Of a stretch of DNA of 37,295 nt, positions 18,882 to 27,133 are shown piece by piece. Origin of the DNA: Comamonadaceae bacterium (GTDB taxonomy: Bacteria > Pseudomonadota > Gammaproteobacteria > Burkholderiales > Burkholderiaceae_C); the NCBI GenBank assembly GCA_947373605.1, contig CANBYM010000020.1, forward strand, positions 1 to 37,295, written 5' to 3'. Position 1 is the first letter of the stretch. Each line of letters opens with the position of its first letter. Position numbers and translations under genes: made by a program. Below the pieces are notes generated by a model that did no database searches, had not been told where the DNA came from, and saw nothing but the letters and a program-made list of their open reading frames with translations.

Positions 18882-19667
18882 ATGTCCACCTCCACAGAAA
18901 CCCTAGGTCCCGAAGACTTTGACGCCATAGACACCATCCTTGACGACGTGCGCGGCCGATTCGAGGAGACGCCGCAATGGGAGTTTTGCGAAGGCTTTAT
19001 GGCCGCACTGATCACCTGCCGCCGTCCCATCGAAGCGCAGGAGTACCTGGGCGTGTTGCTCGATACCGGCGATGCGGTTGGTGCAGAGTCCTGCGCGCCC
19101 TTTGTATCCAGTGATCAGCGGGCGCAATTCATGGCACTGTGGCATCGCCGCTGGGCTGAGGTGGTGAGTGGACTGGCGGCGGATGTCAAAAGTCTGGATG
19201 ACGAACGCGCCTACCACCCTGAGGTCATGGACGTGCGCGGTGCCGTAGCCGCATTGCCGGAGGCTGAGCGTGCCGAGATGGTGGGCGAAGACCTACCCTC
19301 GTTTGCGCAAGTGTGGGCCGTGGGATTTATGTATGCGGTAGAGAGTTGGCCTGAAGAATGGGCGGCCCCGCGTGACAAGGAGGCACAAAAACTGCTAGAT
19401 GGCGCACTTCAGAGCATCGTGGCTTTAACGGAGGACGACACCGACGAACCTACGCTTGCCGTGTTTGAGGAAAACGGTGCGCCCAGCGTGAGCGAGAAGC
19501 GCTTCAACGAATTTGCCGATGCGGTGTGGGCGGTGTACGACCTGCGGGAGATGTGGCAACAGTTCGGCCCGCGCGTCACCACGGTTCAAAAAGAAGCCAC
19601 TCCGGGCCGCAACGATTTGTGCCATTGCGGCAGTGGCAAAAAGTTCAAGAAATGTCACGGCGCCTGA
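18882..19667 (+). CDS. UPF0149 (YecA-like) protein with C-terminal SEC-C zinc motif
   Basis: A 261-residue protein of the YecA/YgfB (UPF0149) family. The N-terminal helical domain has PQWEFCEGFMAALITCRRPI and ASVWAVGFMYAVESWPEEW-like features (actual FAQVWAVGFMYAVESWPEEW). The C-terminus ends NDLCHCGSGKKFKKCHGA, a SEC-C zinc-binding motif with ligands Cys247, Cys249, Cys258 and His259, as in SecA. E. coli YecA is a SecA-related ribosome-associated protein; a comparable role here is inference. It is divergent from the glutamate-synthase-like gene, with 72 bp between the starts, and convergent with the dehalogenase gene. Confidence 0.85.
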   Translation: MSTSTETLGPEDFDAIDTILDDVRGRFEETPQWEFCEGFMAALITCRRPIEAQEYLGVLLDTGDAVGAESCAPFVSSDQRAQFMALWHRRWAEVVSGLAADVKSLDDERAYHPEVMDVRGAVAALPEAERAEMVGEDLPSFAQVWAVGFMYAVESWPEEWAAPRDKEAQKLLDGALQSIVALTEDDTDEPTLAVFEENGAPSVSEKRFNEFADAVWAVYDLREMWQQFGPRVTTVQKEATPGRNDLCHCGSGKKFKKCHGA

Positions 19668-19732
19668 TCGACTGGAGCACACTGCCCGATTTATGTCGTC
19701 GGGTACATGCCGTCCGGTCTCGCCCGCGGAAA

Positions 19733-20650
19733 CTAGCTTGTAAAGAACGCGCGCAACTGCCGCACCGTCTCGTCGGACAGTTCTTCGGGAATGTAATGCC
19801 CCGAAGGTAGCGCTTCACCGCTCACCTGACCCGCGCACTGCGCCTGCCACAGGGTTAATGGATCAAATAGGCGGTGCACCACGCCGCGCTGGCCCCAGAG
19901 CACCATCATGTCGCAGGCCAGCATTTCACCCTTGGCGCGGCTTTCACGGTCGTGCTCCAGGTCAATGCCCGCGCTGGCCCGGTAGTCTTCACACATGCTG
20001 TGGATGGTGCCGGGTTTGCAAAAGCAGCGCTCGTACTCGGCCATGGCGGCTTCTTCAAAAAAGCGGGTACCTGCAGAACCCCATCCGCCCAGCTTGGCAT
20101 GTAGGTACTGCACTGGGTTACCGCTGATCATGTTCTCCGGCACTGGTGACGGCTGAATCAAATGGAACCAGTGGTAGTACGCACGCGCAAATTCAAAGTT
20201 GGTCCCGGCATACATGTCCAGCGTGGGCGCAATGTCAATCACGCATAGGCGCCGCACTCGCGCGGCATGGTCGAGCGCCAAGCGGTGCGACACCCGTCCG
20301 CCACGGTCGTGACCGCACAAGAAAAACCGATCAATTCCCAGCGCGTCCATGACCGTCACCATATCGGTAGCCATGCTGCGCTTGCTGTAATTGCTGTGGT
20401 CGCTCAACCCCGGCGCTTTGGACGAGTCGCCATAGCCGCGCAGGTCGGGCATCACCAGAAAATAGTCCTGCTGCAACTGCTCTGCCACTCTGTTCCACAA
20501 CACGTGGCTTTGCGGAAAGCCGTGCAGCAATAGCAATGCGGGGCGCCCATCCGGCAAGCCGCGTGATACACGGGCATGAATATGCACCGCCTCTCCATTG
20601 GCATCCTGAAAGTCAAAGCCACGGTTGTCAAAGTTGTCAAACCAATGCAT
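19733..20650 (-). CDS. Haloacetate (fluoroacetate) dehalogenase-like alpha/beta hydrolase
   Basis: A 305-residue alpha/beta hydrolase with the residue set of fluoroacetate dehalogenase. The nucleophile Asp115 with carboxylate-binding Arg116 and Arg119 lies in CGHDRGGRVSHRLALDH. Acid Asp139 is in VIDIAPTLDMY. Halide-pocket His160, Trp161 and Tyr223 lie in AYYHWFHLIQP and EDYRASAGID. Trp190 is present, and the base His285 is in PSGHYIPEE. These correspond to D110/R111/R114/D134/H155/W156/W185/Y219/H280 of the Rhodopseudomonas palustris enzyme with an almost constant offset of +5. Such enzymes hydrolyse haloacetates to glycolate and halide. The start ATG 20650 is preceded by AGGGGAG. It lies 78 bp downstream of dctM on the same strand, beyond a terminator. 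A defluorinase-like fold with another substrate is possible. Confidence 0.85.
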   Translation of the reverse strand: MHWFDNFDNRGFDFQDANGEAVHIHARVSRGLPDGRPALLLLHGFPQSHVLWNRVAEQLQQDYFLVMPDLRGYGDSSKAPGLSDHSNYSKRSMATDMVTVMDALGIDRFFLCGHDRGGRVSHRLALDHAARVRRLCVIDIAPTLDMYAGTNFEFARAYYHWFHLIQPSPVPENMISGNPVQYLHAKLGGWGSAGTRFFEEAAMAEYERCFCKPGTIHSMCEDYRASAGIDLEHDRESRAKGEMLACDMMVLWGQRGVVHRLFDPLTLWQAQCAGQVSGEALPSGHYIPEELSDETVRQLRAFFTS

Positions 20651-20672
20651 GCGGGCGCTCCCCTGAAGAATG

Positions 20673-20707
20673 AAAAAAGGCTCCACACCTATGGGGTGCG
20701 GAGCCTT
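20673..20707 (-). terminator. Rho-independent terminator after the TRAP operon
   Basis: On the minus strand AAGGCTCC (20707-20700) pairs with GGAGCCTT (20684-20677), with inner pairing CACC/GGTG across one mismatch and a loop of about 4-5 nt. The second arm runs into TTTTTT (20678-20673). It stands 22 bp after the dctM stop and 23 bp before the dehalogenase ATG, so it should separate or attenuate expression of the two. Confidence 0.8.
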
Positions 20708-20728
20708 GCCTTTGCGATGCAAAGGCCT

Positions 20729-22057
20729 TTAGTTCACCATGCCCATCAGGTGCGGGAACCACAGTGTAAGTCCCGGCCAGAAAGTAATGACCAACAGGAA
20801 GCCGATCATGGTCAGCAACCAGGGCCAGACCGCAATGGTCAATTCCGTAATTCCCATCTTGGTAATGCCCGACGACACATACAGGTTCAATCCAACCGGA
20901 GGATGGCACAGACCCACTTCCATGTTCACAGCCATCAGAATACCGAAGTGCACCGGGTGTACACCCATCTTGACCGCCACCGGAAACAGAATGGGGGCCA
21001 TGATCAGCACAATCGCGGCGGGGTCCATAAAGTTGCCGGCTGCCAGCAAAATGAAGTTCACCAACAACAAGAATGCCACCAGTCCGAAGCCCTGACTGGT
21101 CATCCACGCGGCCATACTTTGCGGGATTTGTTCCGACGTCATCAGGAAGGAGAACAACACGGCGTTGGTCACAATGTAGAGCAGCATCGAACTCATTGCA
21201 GCAGCGCCAAGAAGGGACTTGGGTACGTCTTTGAGCTTGAGATCCTTGTAGACAAACACGGAGATAAAGAACGCATACACCGCCGCCATGGCAGCCGCTT
21301 CCGTCGGTGTGAACTTGCCGCTGTAAATGCCGCCGATCACGACCACGATCAGCAGCAGACCCCACATGCTCTCGCGAAAAGCCTTGTAACGTTCAGCCCA
21401 CGTTGCTTTGCGCATGCGTGGATAGTCGAACTTCTTGGCGCGCCACCAAGTGGTCAGACCCAGCAGGAATGACAGGCACAAGCCCGGGACGATACCGGCA
21501 ATGAACAGCTGTCCGACCGAGGCAGAGCCCACGGGCTCACCATTAGGCCCCACGCCATTCATACCCGCCGTCGCGATGGAGTACATCACCAGATTGATAG
21601 ATGGCGGAAACAGAATGCCTAAAGCGCCCGAGGTGGTAATCACACCGGCACCGAACTGCTTGGGATAGCCTTGTTTGACCATGGCCGGCAACATGATGGA
21701 GCCTACGGCGACGACCGTTGCCACGGATGAACCAGAAATGGCGGCAAACAATGCGCAAGCCAACACGCCGGCTAGGCCCATGCCGCCATACCAATGGCCG
21801 ATCATAGAGGTGCAGAAATTAATCATGCGCTTCGCCACCCCACCATGGGTCAGGAAGTTGCCCGCCAGAATGAAGAACGGAATCGCCATGATTTCGAACT
21901 TTTCAATACCGGTAAACAGCTTGAGCGCCACCGACTCAATCGGCACATCGGTGAGCGTGAACAGGAACGTCAACACGGTCAAACCTAACGAGATTGAGAT
22001 CGGCATGCCGGTCAGCATCAGCGCAACCAGCAGCGTGAAAATGATGAGAGTGTTCAT
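20729..22057 (-). CDS. dctM: TRAP transporter large permease DctM
   Basis: Large membrane subunit of a tripartite ATP-independent periplasmic transporter, which imports an anionic substrate with Na+ or H+. The 442-residue protein is hydrophobic throughout, with about 12 membrane segments, and carries DctM-family features such as GMPISISLGLTVL near the start, AIPFFILAGNFLTHGG, ALFAAISGSSVATVVAVGS, SGALGILFPPSINLVMYS, GKFTPTEAAAMAAVYA and NMEVGLCHPPVGLNLYV. The start overlaps the dctQ stop (ATGA), indicating one operon. LCHPPVGLNLYV is common in C4-dicarboxylate-type TRAP systems, but the true ligand is set by DctP. Confidence 0.94.
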   Translation of the reverse strand: MNTLIIFTLLVALMLTGMPISISLGLTVLTFLFTLTDVPIESVALKLFTGIEKFEIMAIPFFILAGNFLTHGGVAKRMINFCTSMIGHWYGGMGLAGVLACALFAAISGSSVATVVAVGSIMLPAMVKQGYPKQFGAGVITTSGALGILFPPSINLVMYSIATAGMNGVGPNGEPVGSASVGQLFIAGIVPGLCLSFLLGLTTWWRAKKFDYPRMRKATWAERYKAFRESMWGLLLIVVVIGGIYSGKFTPTEAAAMAAVYAFFISVFVYKDLKLKDVPKSLLGAAAMSSMLLYIVTNAVLFSFLMTSEQIPQSMAAWMTSQGFGLVAFLLLVNFILLAAGNFMDPAAIVLIMAPILFPVAVKMGVHPVHFGILMAVNMEVGLCHPPVGLNLYVSSGITKMGITELTIAVWPWLLTMIGFLLVITFWPGLTLWFPHLMGMVN

Positions 22058-22686
22058 TTCGCAGTTCCTCCGGTAGGCGCCGCAGCGACTTCGTCCAAGG
22101 CATCGTCATCCACACCGGCCACATGGTGGCTGGCGTGCGGCACTTCACCGGTTTTCAGGAAACCGTAGGCCACTTGCAGAAACCGGAAACTCATCAGGTA
22201 AGAACCCAGGGGAACGCACGAATAGGCGATCCACGTGGGCAATTCCAAATCCGGTGAAGTAGGGCCTTCGGGGACATCGCCCACATCCCAGCCCATGCCA
22301 TGGAAGAACGCGTAGTGAAAGCCGTTTTCCCAGACAAAGCGGGCACCAAGCGTACCCACGGTTCCGGTAAACAGGGCGCCGGCGAGCAAGCCGAACAACA
22401 CCAGCCACTTCGCATGTTCAGGCTTGAGCTTGCGAATCACAACGTCCACACCCACGTGGGTGCCGTTGCGCACGCCGTAGGCTGCGCCGAACTTGGCCAT
22501 CCAGACAAACATATAGATGCAAAGCTCCTGTGCCCAGCTCACATCCATGCGAATCGCATAGTCTTGAATGTAGGGAACACCGGATAGAAAGCGGTGCAGT
22601 ACTGCAGCAAAAATAACCAAAGTGGCCGCACCGATGAGGAAGGTGATAAGCCATTCCTCCAGGTGGTTGAGTATTCGATTAAACAT
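22054..22686 (-). CDS. dctQ: TRAP transporter small permease DctQ
   Basis: Small membrane subunit that pairs with DctM. The 210-residue protein has four predicted membrane segments: about 13-32, 50-70 (WAQELCIYMFVWMAKFGAAY), 95-118 and 155-175. The DctQ pattern R-G-T-H-like VRNGTHVGVDVVIRKL follows the second helix. The family is usually 160-190 residues; the extra length comes from a loop with GDVPEGPTSPDLELP and a hydrophilic C-terminal tail rich in His, Asp and Ala. The gene lies between dctP (27-bp gap) and dctM (4-bp overlap). Confidence 0.92.
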   Translation of the reverse strand: MFNRILNHLEEWLITFLIGAATLVIFAAVLHRFLSGVPYIQDYAIRMDVSWAQELCIYMFVWMAKFGAAYGVRNGTHVGVDVVIRKLKPEHAKWLVLFGLLAGALFTGTVGTLGARFVWENGFHYAFFHGMGWDVGDVPEGPTSPDLELPTWIAYSCVPLGSYLMSFRFLQVAYGFLKTGEVPHASHHVAGVDDDALDEVAAAPTGGTAK

Positions 22687-22713
22687 GGGGTCTCCAGTTG
22701 CGAGGCCGATCGA

Positions 22714-23733
22714 TTACTTGGGCGCAGTAAAGCCGGTGGCCTTGTAAGCTGCCTCTATGGTGGCCTTGCCGACACGCGATTCCATGTCATGGTGCACCGG
22801 CATCAAAGCCTTTTTCCATTCGGTGGTTTCCGCCGGCGTCAGCGGGTACACCGTGACCTTGCCGCTGGCTTTGATTTTGTCCAGCGCCTGGGCATTTTCT
22901 GTCGCAGCAATCGCATTGGCATAGGTGGTTGAGTCTTTGATGGACGCCTCTAGTGCGGTACGAATGTCAGCCGGCAGGCCGTCCCAGAACTTCTTGTTTA
23001 CGATCACCGCATACGCCAGGTGACCATGGTTGGAGATGGTCATGTGCTTTTGCACTTCATAGGTTTTTTGGGTGTAAAAATTGGATGCCACACCTTCGGT
23101 GCCATCGACCACACCGCTTTGCAGGGCCTGGTACAACTCGCTAAACGCCATCACCTGTGGGATTGCGCCTAAAGCACGCATTTCTGCATCCAGTACTTTG
23201 GAGCTTTGAATGCGCATCTTCAGACCTTTAAAGTCCTCCACTTTGTGCAGTGGCTTGTTGGCACTCATCTGATGGAAGCCGTTGTCCCAATAAGCCAGTC
23301 CCTTGATTCCCTTGGGTTCTAACTTTTTGAACAGGTCGGCACCCAAGGGTCCTTCGGTGATGCCCCGGAAAGCTGCGTCGTCTTTGAACAGGAACGGCAG
23401 GTCAAACACTTCAAATTCTTTGACGCCCAAGGGGCCGAACTTGGCCAGAGACGGTGCCAGCATTTGCACGGAGCCCAGTTGCAACGCTTCCATTTCTTCT
23501 TTGTCTTTGTACAACTGGCTGTTGGGATAGATCTCAACCTTCACACGACCGTTGGTGCGTTGTTCGGCCAGCTCTTTGAAGCGCAGTGCGCCTTTGCCCT
23601 TGGGTGTGTCCGGTGCCACCACATGGCTGAACTTGATCACGATGGGCGCCTGTGCAAAAGCACCGGCAACGGTCAAGGCGGCAGCGGCGGCAACAGCGGC
23701 CTGAATTAGGGTACGGCGGGCTAGCAGTTTCAT
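22714..23733 (-). CDS. dctP: TRAP transporter substrate-binding protein DctP
   Basis: Periplasmic ligand-binding subunit (339 residues). The signal peptide MKLLARRTLIQAAVAAAAAL has probable cleavage after AFA (about residue 27). The mature protein starts QAPIVIKFSHVVAPDTPKGK, the DctP opening. It contains the conserved arginine region LKMRIQSSKVLDAEMRALGA, where the Arg after KM usually forms the salt bridge with the ligand carboxylate, and FSELYQALQSGVVDGTEG. The similarity is to the C4-dicarboxylate-binding group, and the divergent two-component genes fit that class, but a halo-acid or other carboxylate is not excluded. GGAGA lies upstream of the ATG. First gene of dctPQM. Confidence 0.93.
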   Translation of the reverse strand: MKLLARRTLIQAAVAAAAALTVAGAFAQAPIVIKFSHVVAPDTPKGKGALRFKELAEQRTNGRVKVEIYPNSQLYKDKEEMEALQLGSVQMLAPSLAKFGPLGVKEFEVFDLPFLFKDDAAFRGITEGPLGADLFKKLEPKGIKGLAYWDNGFHQMSANKPLHKVEDFKGLKMRIQSSKVLDAEMRALGAIPQVMAFSELYQALQSGVVDGTEGVASNFYTQKTYEVQKHMTISNHGHLAYAVIVNKKFWDGLPADIRTALEASIKDSTTYANAIAATENAQALDKIKASGKVTVYPLTPAETTEWKKALMPVHHDMESRVGKATIEAAYKATGFTAPK

Positions 23734-23795
23734 TCAAAGTCTCCGGTTAGAAAATAGATGGCGCAGTGTGCTTTGCGTGGGCACCAATCGCCTAG

Positions 23796-23809
23796 TGTGG
23801 ATTTCCACA
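23796..23809. promoter_or_regulatory. Inverted repeat in the dctP / sensor-kinase divergent region
   Basis: TGTGGA-TT-TCCACA: two perfect 6-bp half sites around a TT centre, 63 bp upstream of the dctP ATG. A candidate binding site for the adjacent NarL/FixJ-type regulator or another dimeric regulator. Assignment by symmetry and position only. Confidence 0.5.
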
Positions 23810-23835
23810 TTTCTCGCCTGCGATCCCCTTTTGGC

Positions 23836-23849
23836 AAGGGTTAACCCTT
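23836..23849. promoter_or_regulatory. Perfect 14-bp palindrome, candidate operator for the TRAP locus
   Basis: AAGGGTTAACCCTT is its own reverse complement. It lies near the middle of the 170-bp region between the divergent dctP and sensor-kinase starts, overlapping by 2 bp a weak -35-like TTAAAT (23848-23853) that is 17 bp from CATATT (23871-23876) on the plus strand. It could be read from both sides. The bound regulator is unknown; the response regulator encoded here is the obvious candidate. Confidence 0.6.
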
Positions 23850-23903
23850 AAATTTTCGGCGATAAAGGCGCATATTCATCACCCTGAAAGCTAGACTGCG
23901 ATC

Positions 23904-25904
23904 ATGTTGGCCACACAAATCATTTCTGCAAACATTGCAAGTGCACCTGCGATGGGCCGTGCACGGCGCAGTTTGTGGCTGCTGCCCCTGTTGGCTTCGG
24001 TGGTGTTTGTGGTGGGGGTGCTGGCGTGGGCATACAGTGCTGACCGCTTTGACCGCGAGGAGCGTCGCGCCACCTTGATTACCGATGCACTCAGTAGCGA
24101 AGCGCAACTGCGCGCCCGGCTGGACATTGAGTATGCGCATCTGGAAGATCTGGGGCGCAGTCTAAAAAAAATGCCCAGAACGCGGTCGGCGCTGGGCAGC
24201 AATATTGACGTGACGGATGGCTTGCGCCGCCTCTGGCTCAGCGTCACGTGGCTGGATTCCAACAATCGCATCATTGCCCACGTACCCGACCAAATGCCCT
24301 TGGCCAGCCTGCAAGTGGGCGACATCGCCGACGGACCGGGCTTGTCTTCGCATCTAACGATCAACGTCGGCGACGATAAGCTGGTGGTCCGCTATTCGCC
24401 CACTTTGCTCCTGCGAAAAGGAATTCCGTGGTGGCTTACGCGCAAGTACGATTTACAGCTGGTCGACTCGTCCGAGCAGATCATCGCCTCCTTGGATGAG
24501 ACACCTTTACGTTTGGATTCCGTCGGGCGCGAGAGCTACAAGGTGGTGGTGGGTGGCAATATGCCGGGCGCTTATCTGGAACTCACACTGCGCGAGACAC
24601 CCAAGCCCTTCTGGCGCACGCTGCCCATTGTGTTGATTTGCGGCTTCTTGCTGCTGATGCTGGTAGCCACTACGCTTCTTCGCCGGCAGGTGCGCCAGAT
24701 TTCGCGGGCCGAAGGCGCATGGCGCACTGAGGCGGCCTGGCGTCAGGCTATGGAAGACTCGGCGCTGGTGGGTCTGCGCGCGCGGGATGCGCAAGGGCGC
24801 ATTCTCTATGTGAACCGCACGTTCTGCGATATGGTGGGCCTGCCGCCCGAACGGTTGATCGGATTGATGCCCCCCATGCCGTACTGGCCGCCAGATGCCA
24901 TCGATGAAGTCATGCTGCGCAACCAGCGCAATCTGGCAGGCAATGCGCCGCGCGAGGGGTATGAAGCGCTGTGGTGTCACCAGGACGGGCGCCGGCTCAA
25001 CGTGATGGTATTTGAGTCACCCTTGATTGATGCCTACGGTCAGCAAACTGGATGGATGGGCTCCATCATTGACATCACCGCACGCAAGCAACTCGAAGAA
25101 CGCGAACGCCATCAGGCCGAGGCCATGGCCTATCAGTCCCGCCTGACCACACTGGGCGAAGTGGCCTCGGCGCTGGCACACCAACTTAACCAGCCGCTCA
25201 CTGCCATCATGGGCTACAACATGGGCATGCAGCGCATGTTGACTGACGCGGGCTATGGTAATCAGGCTGTGATCAACGCGCTGAAGCAGCAGGGGGATCA
25301 GGCGGCGGAGGCTGGGAAAATTGTGAAACGCATCCGCGAATTCCTGACCCGCCGGGCACCGCAGCGCGAGTCCAGCGACCTGATGCTAATCGCCAGGCGC
25401 GCCGTGGAGCTGGTGCAACGCGACTTGAGCAAGCAACACATTCAAGTGCAGTGGGCCGAGCCTGCCCATTTGCCAATGGTGTGTGCCGATCCCATTTTGA
25501 TGGAGCAGGTATTGATTAACCTGATCCGCAATGCGGCAGACGCCATGTCGCACGGCCAGGGCCACGCGCCGGAAGAATCGGTTGGCGGCACCATCCGCAT
25601 CACTGCCTCGCGCAGCAGCGAGCGGTTTGTGCGCATGGATGTGGAAGACAACGGCCCGGGGCTGAACGGCCGCGCGGTCGAGCAATTGAGTGCGCCGTTT
25701 TACTCTACCAAAGCCGATGGCATGGGCATGGGGCTGGCCATTTGCCGCTCGGTGATCGAAGTGCATCACGGCGGCATGGACGCCGGTGAAAGCAATTTGG
25801 GAGGGGCACGTTTTTCATTCACTCTGCCAGTATTTGATGCGCAGTTGCAGGAAGACAGTCTGGCCGCCGAAGACGCCCGCGCCAGCTTGGAGGCTATGTT
25901 GTGA
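23904..25904 (+). CDS. PAS-domain membrane sensor histidine kinase (DctS-like)
   Basis: A 666-residue sensor kinase. TM1 lies at about 23-44, a periplasmic sensing domain at about 45-233, TM2 at about 234-258 (LPIVLICGFLLLMLVATTLL), a PAS domain at about 275-395 (ALVGLRARDAQGRILYVNRT), then HisKA with phospho-acceptor His426 in SALAHQLNQPLTAIMGYN, and an HATPase domain with N-box LINLIRNAADAM, DNGPGL and GMGMGLAICRSVIEVHHGG. The architecture and the divergent dctP resemble Rhodobacter-type DctS, which senses C4-dicarboxylates. The ligand here is inferred from the neighbouring transporter, not seen. It overlaps the response-regulator start by 4 bp (GTGA). Confidence 0.9.
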   Translation: MLATQIISANIASAPAMGRARRSLWLLPLLASVVFVVGVLAWAYSADRFDREERRATLITDALSSEAQLRARLDIEYAHLEDLGRSLKKMPRTRSALGSNIDVTDGLRRLWLSVTWLDSNNRIIAHVPDQMPLASLQVGDIADGPGLSSHLTINVGDDKLVVRYSPTLLLRKGIPWWLTRKYDLQLVDSSEQIIASLDETPLRLDSVGRESYKVVVGGNMPGAYLELTLRETPKPFWRTLPIVLICGFLLLMLVATTLLRRQVRQISRAEGAWRTEAAWRQAMEDSALVGLRARDAQGRILYVNRTFCDMVGLPPERLIGLMPPMPYWPPDAIDEVMLRNQRNLAGNAPREGYEALWCHQDGRRLNVMVFESPLIDAYGQQTGWMGSIIDITARKQLEERERHQAEAMAYQSRLTTLGEVASALAHQLNQPLTAIMGYNMGMQRMLTDAGYGNQAVINALKQQGDQAAEAGKIVKRIREFLTRRAPQRESSDLMLIARRAVELVQRDLSKQHIQVQWAEPAHLPMVCADPILMEQVLINLIRNAADAMSHGQGHAPEESVGGTIRITASRSSERFVRMDVEDNGPGLNGRAVEQLSAPFYSTKADGMGMGLAICRSVIEVHHGGMDAGESNLGGARFSFTLPVFDAQLQEDSLAAEDARASLEAML

Positions 25905-26524
25905 GCGCCGCTCAAAGTACACAGACCATCGTTCATCTGGTGGACGACGAAGCACCGGTGCGCGCAGCGCTGGAGTTCCTGCTGGCCTCGCACGGCTTGC
26001 AGGTCTGTAGCTATGATGGCGGGCCCGCCTTGCTCGCGCGCATCGCGCAGGGTCCCGCATTGCGCGGTTGCATCCTGCTGGATGTGCGCATGGAGCCGCT
26101 CTCGGGCCTGCAGGTGCATGACGAACTGGTAGCGCAAAAGGTGACCGTGCCGGTAATCTTTTTAACCGGCCATGGAGACATTCGCATGGCCGTAGACGCT
26201 TTGAAAAAAGGCGCGTTCGACTTTGTGGAAAAACCCTTTGGTGACACCGCGCTGGTGGAGCGTGTGCGCGACGCTTTAAAGGCGGACGCGCAACAACAGG
26301 CGCACTTGCAGGAAGGCGATACCCGTGGTGCTCTGCTGGCCGGGTTAACACAGCGCGAACAGGATGTAATGCAACGCGTGGCCGCCGGCAAACTCAACAA
26401 AATCATTGCGGACGAAATGCATGTGTCTATGCGTACCGTGGAGGTCTACCGCGCACGCGTGTATGCCAAACTGGGTGTGAAATCAGCAGCCGAATTGGCG
26501 ACGCTAATGGCGCGTTCGGCCTGA
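25901..26524 (+). CDS. FixJ/NarL-type response regulator (DctR-like)
   Basis: A 207-residue two-component regulator and the cognate partner of the upstream kinase. The receiver domain (about 9-125) has the acidic pair Asp15-Asp16, phospho-acceptor Asp61 (CILLDVRM), Thr89 and Lys111 (FVEKPFG). After a linker, a LuxR/GerE helix-turn-helix domain follows (about 145-205): LTQREQDVMQRVAAGKLNKI and MRTVEVYRARVYAKLGVKSA. This combination is typical of FixJ/TodT/DctR regulators acting on sigma-70 promoters. The GTG start overlaps the kinase TGA (GTGA), so they are coupled. Its likely target is the dctP promoter region with its two inverted repeats. It ends 6 bp from the convergent LysE-family gene. 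Confidence 0.9.
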   Translation: MSAAQSTQTIVHLVDDEAPVRAALEFLLASHGLQVCSYDGGPALLARIAQGPALRGCILLDVRMEPLSGLQVHDELVAQKVTVPVIFLTGHGDIRMAVDALKKGAFDFVEKPFGDTALVERVRDALKADAQQQAHLQEGDTRGALLAGLTQREQDVMQRVAAGKLNKIIADEMHVSMRTVEVYRARVYAKLGVKSAAELATLMARSA

Positions 26525-26530
26525 GCGACA

Positions 26531-27133
26531 TCAAGCCAATAACAAACTGCCCGCCAGCAACATCACCACCACGGCAATCAGGCTATCCAGCACGCGCCAG
26601 GCGATGTCTTTTTCGAACCAAGGTGCAAGTAGTCGCGCACCGTAACCCAGTGCGGAAAACCATACGATGCTGGCTAGCGCGGCACCGGCGCCGAACCACC
26701 AGCGCGCGTCCTCGCCCTGCTGATTGGCAACCGAACCCACCAGCACCACGGTGTCCAGGTACACATGCGGATTGAGCAAGGTAAAAGCAAAACATGCAGC
26801 CAGCGCCGCCTGGAGGCTCGTTCCGGTTTGCGCATGCAATTTCATGTGGCAACCGCTCCAAGCGCGGCGTGCAGCCAGTACGCCGTAGCTGCCCAGAAAT
26901 AAGGCGCCGCCATAACGGGTAATGTCTAGCAGCAGCGCGTTGCCGCGAATCAACGCGCCCGCGCCGCCGATTCCGGCAAAGATCAGCGCTGCATCAGAAA
27001 GAGCGCAAAACGTAACCAGCGGCAACACATGTTCACGACGTAGACCCTGACGCAGGATGAAGGCATTTTGTGAACCGATGGCAATAATCAAGGCCGCGCC
27101 GGTGGCAAAGCCCTTAATCAGCGTGCCGATCAT
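26531..27133 (-). CDS. LysE/ArgO-family amino-acid exporter
   Basis: A 200-residue inner-membrane protein with about six hydrophobic segments and the LysE/ArgO opening: GFATGAALIIAIGSQNAFIL then RQGL. Other family features are FCALSDAALIFAGIGGAGAL and AACFAFTLLNPHVYLDTVVL. Close relatives export basic amino acids (lysine, arginine); substrate here is inferred. No LysG/ArgP-type regulator is adjacent. The ATG overlaps the pncC stop by 4 bp, making it the last gene of a minus-strand run that starts at apaG. Its stop lies 6 bp from the convergent response-regulator stop. Confidence 0.9.
   Translation of the reverse strand: MIGTLIKGFATGAALIIAIGSQNAFILRQGLRREHVLPLVTFCALSDAALIFAGIGGAGALIRGNALLLDITRYGGALFLGSYGVLAARRAWSGCHMKLHAQTGTSLQAALAACFAFTLLNPHVYLDTVVLVGSVANQQGEDARWWFGAGAALASIVWFSALGYGARLLAPWFEKDIAWRVLDSLIAVVVMLLAGSLLLA

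Noticed and set aside
19684-19702. CCCGA/TCGGG hairpin between the convergent SEC-C and dehalogenase genes
   Set aside because: Short stem, 9-nt loop and no T-run; insufficient for a terminator call.
20576-21472. 298-codon plus-strand frame opposite dctM
   Set aside because: His/Gln/Arg-rich translation typical of antisense to a hydrophobic membrane protein; it also covers the TRAP terminator.
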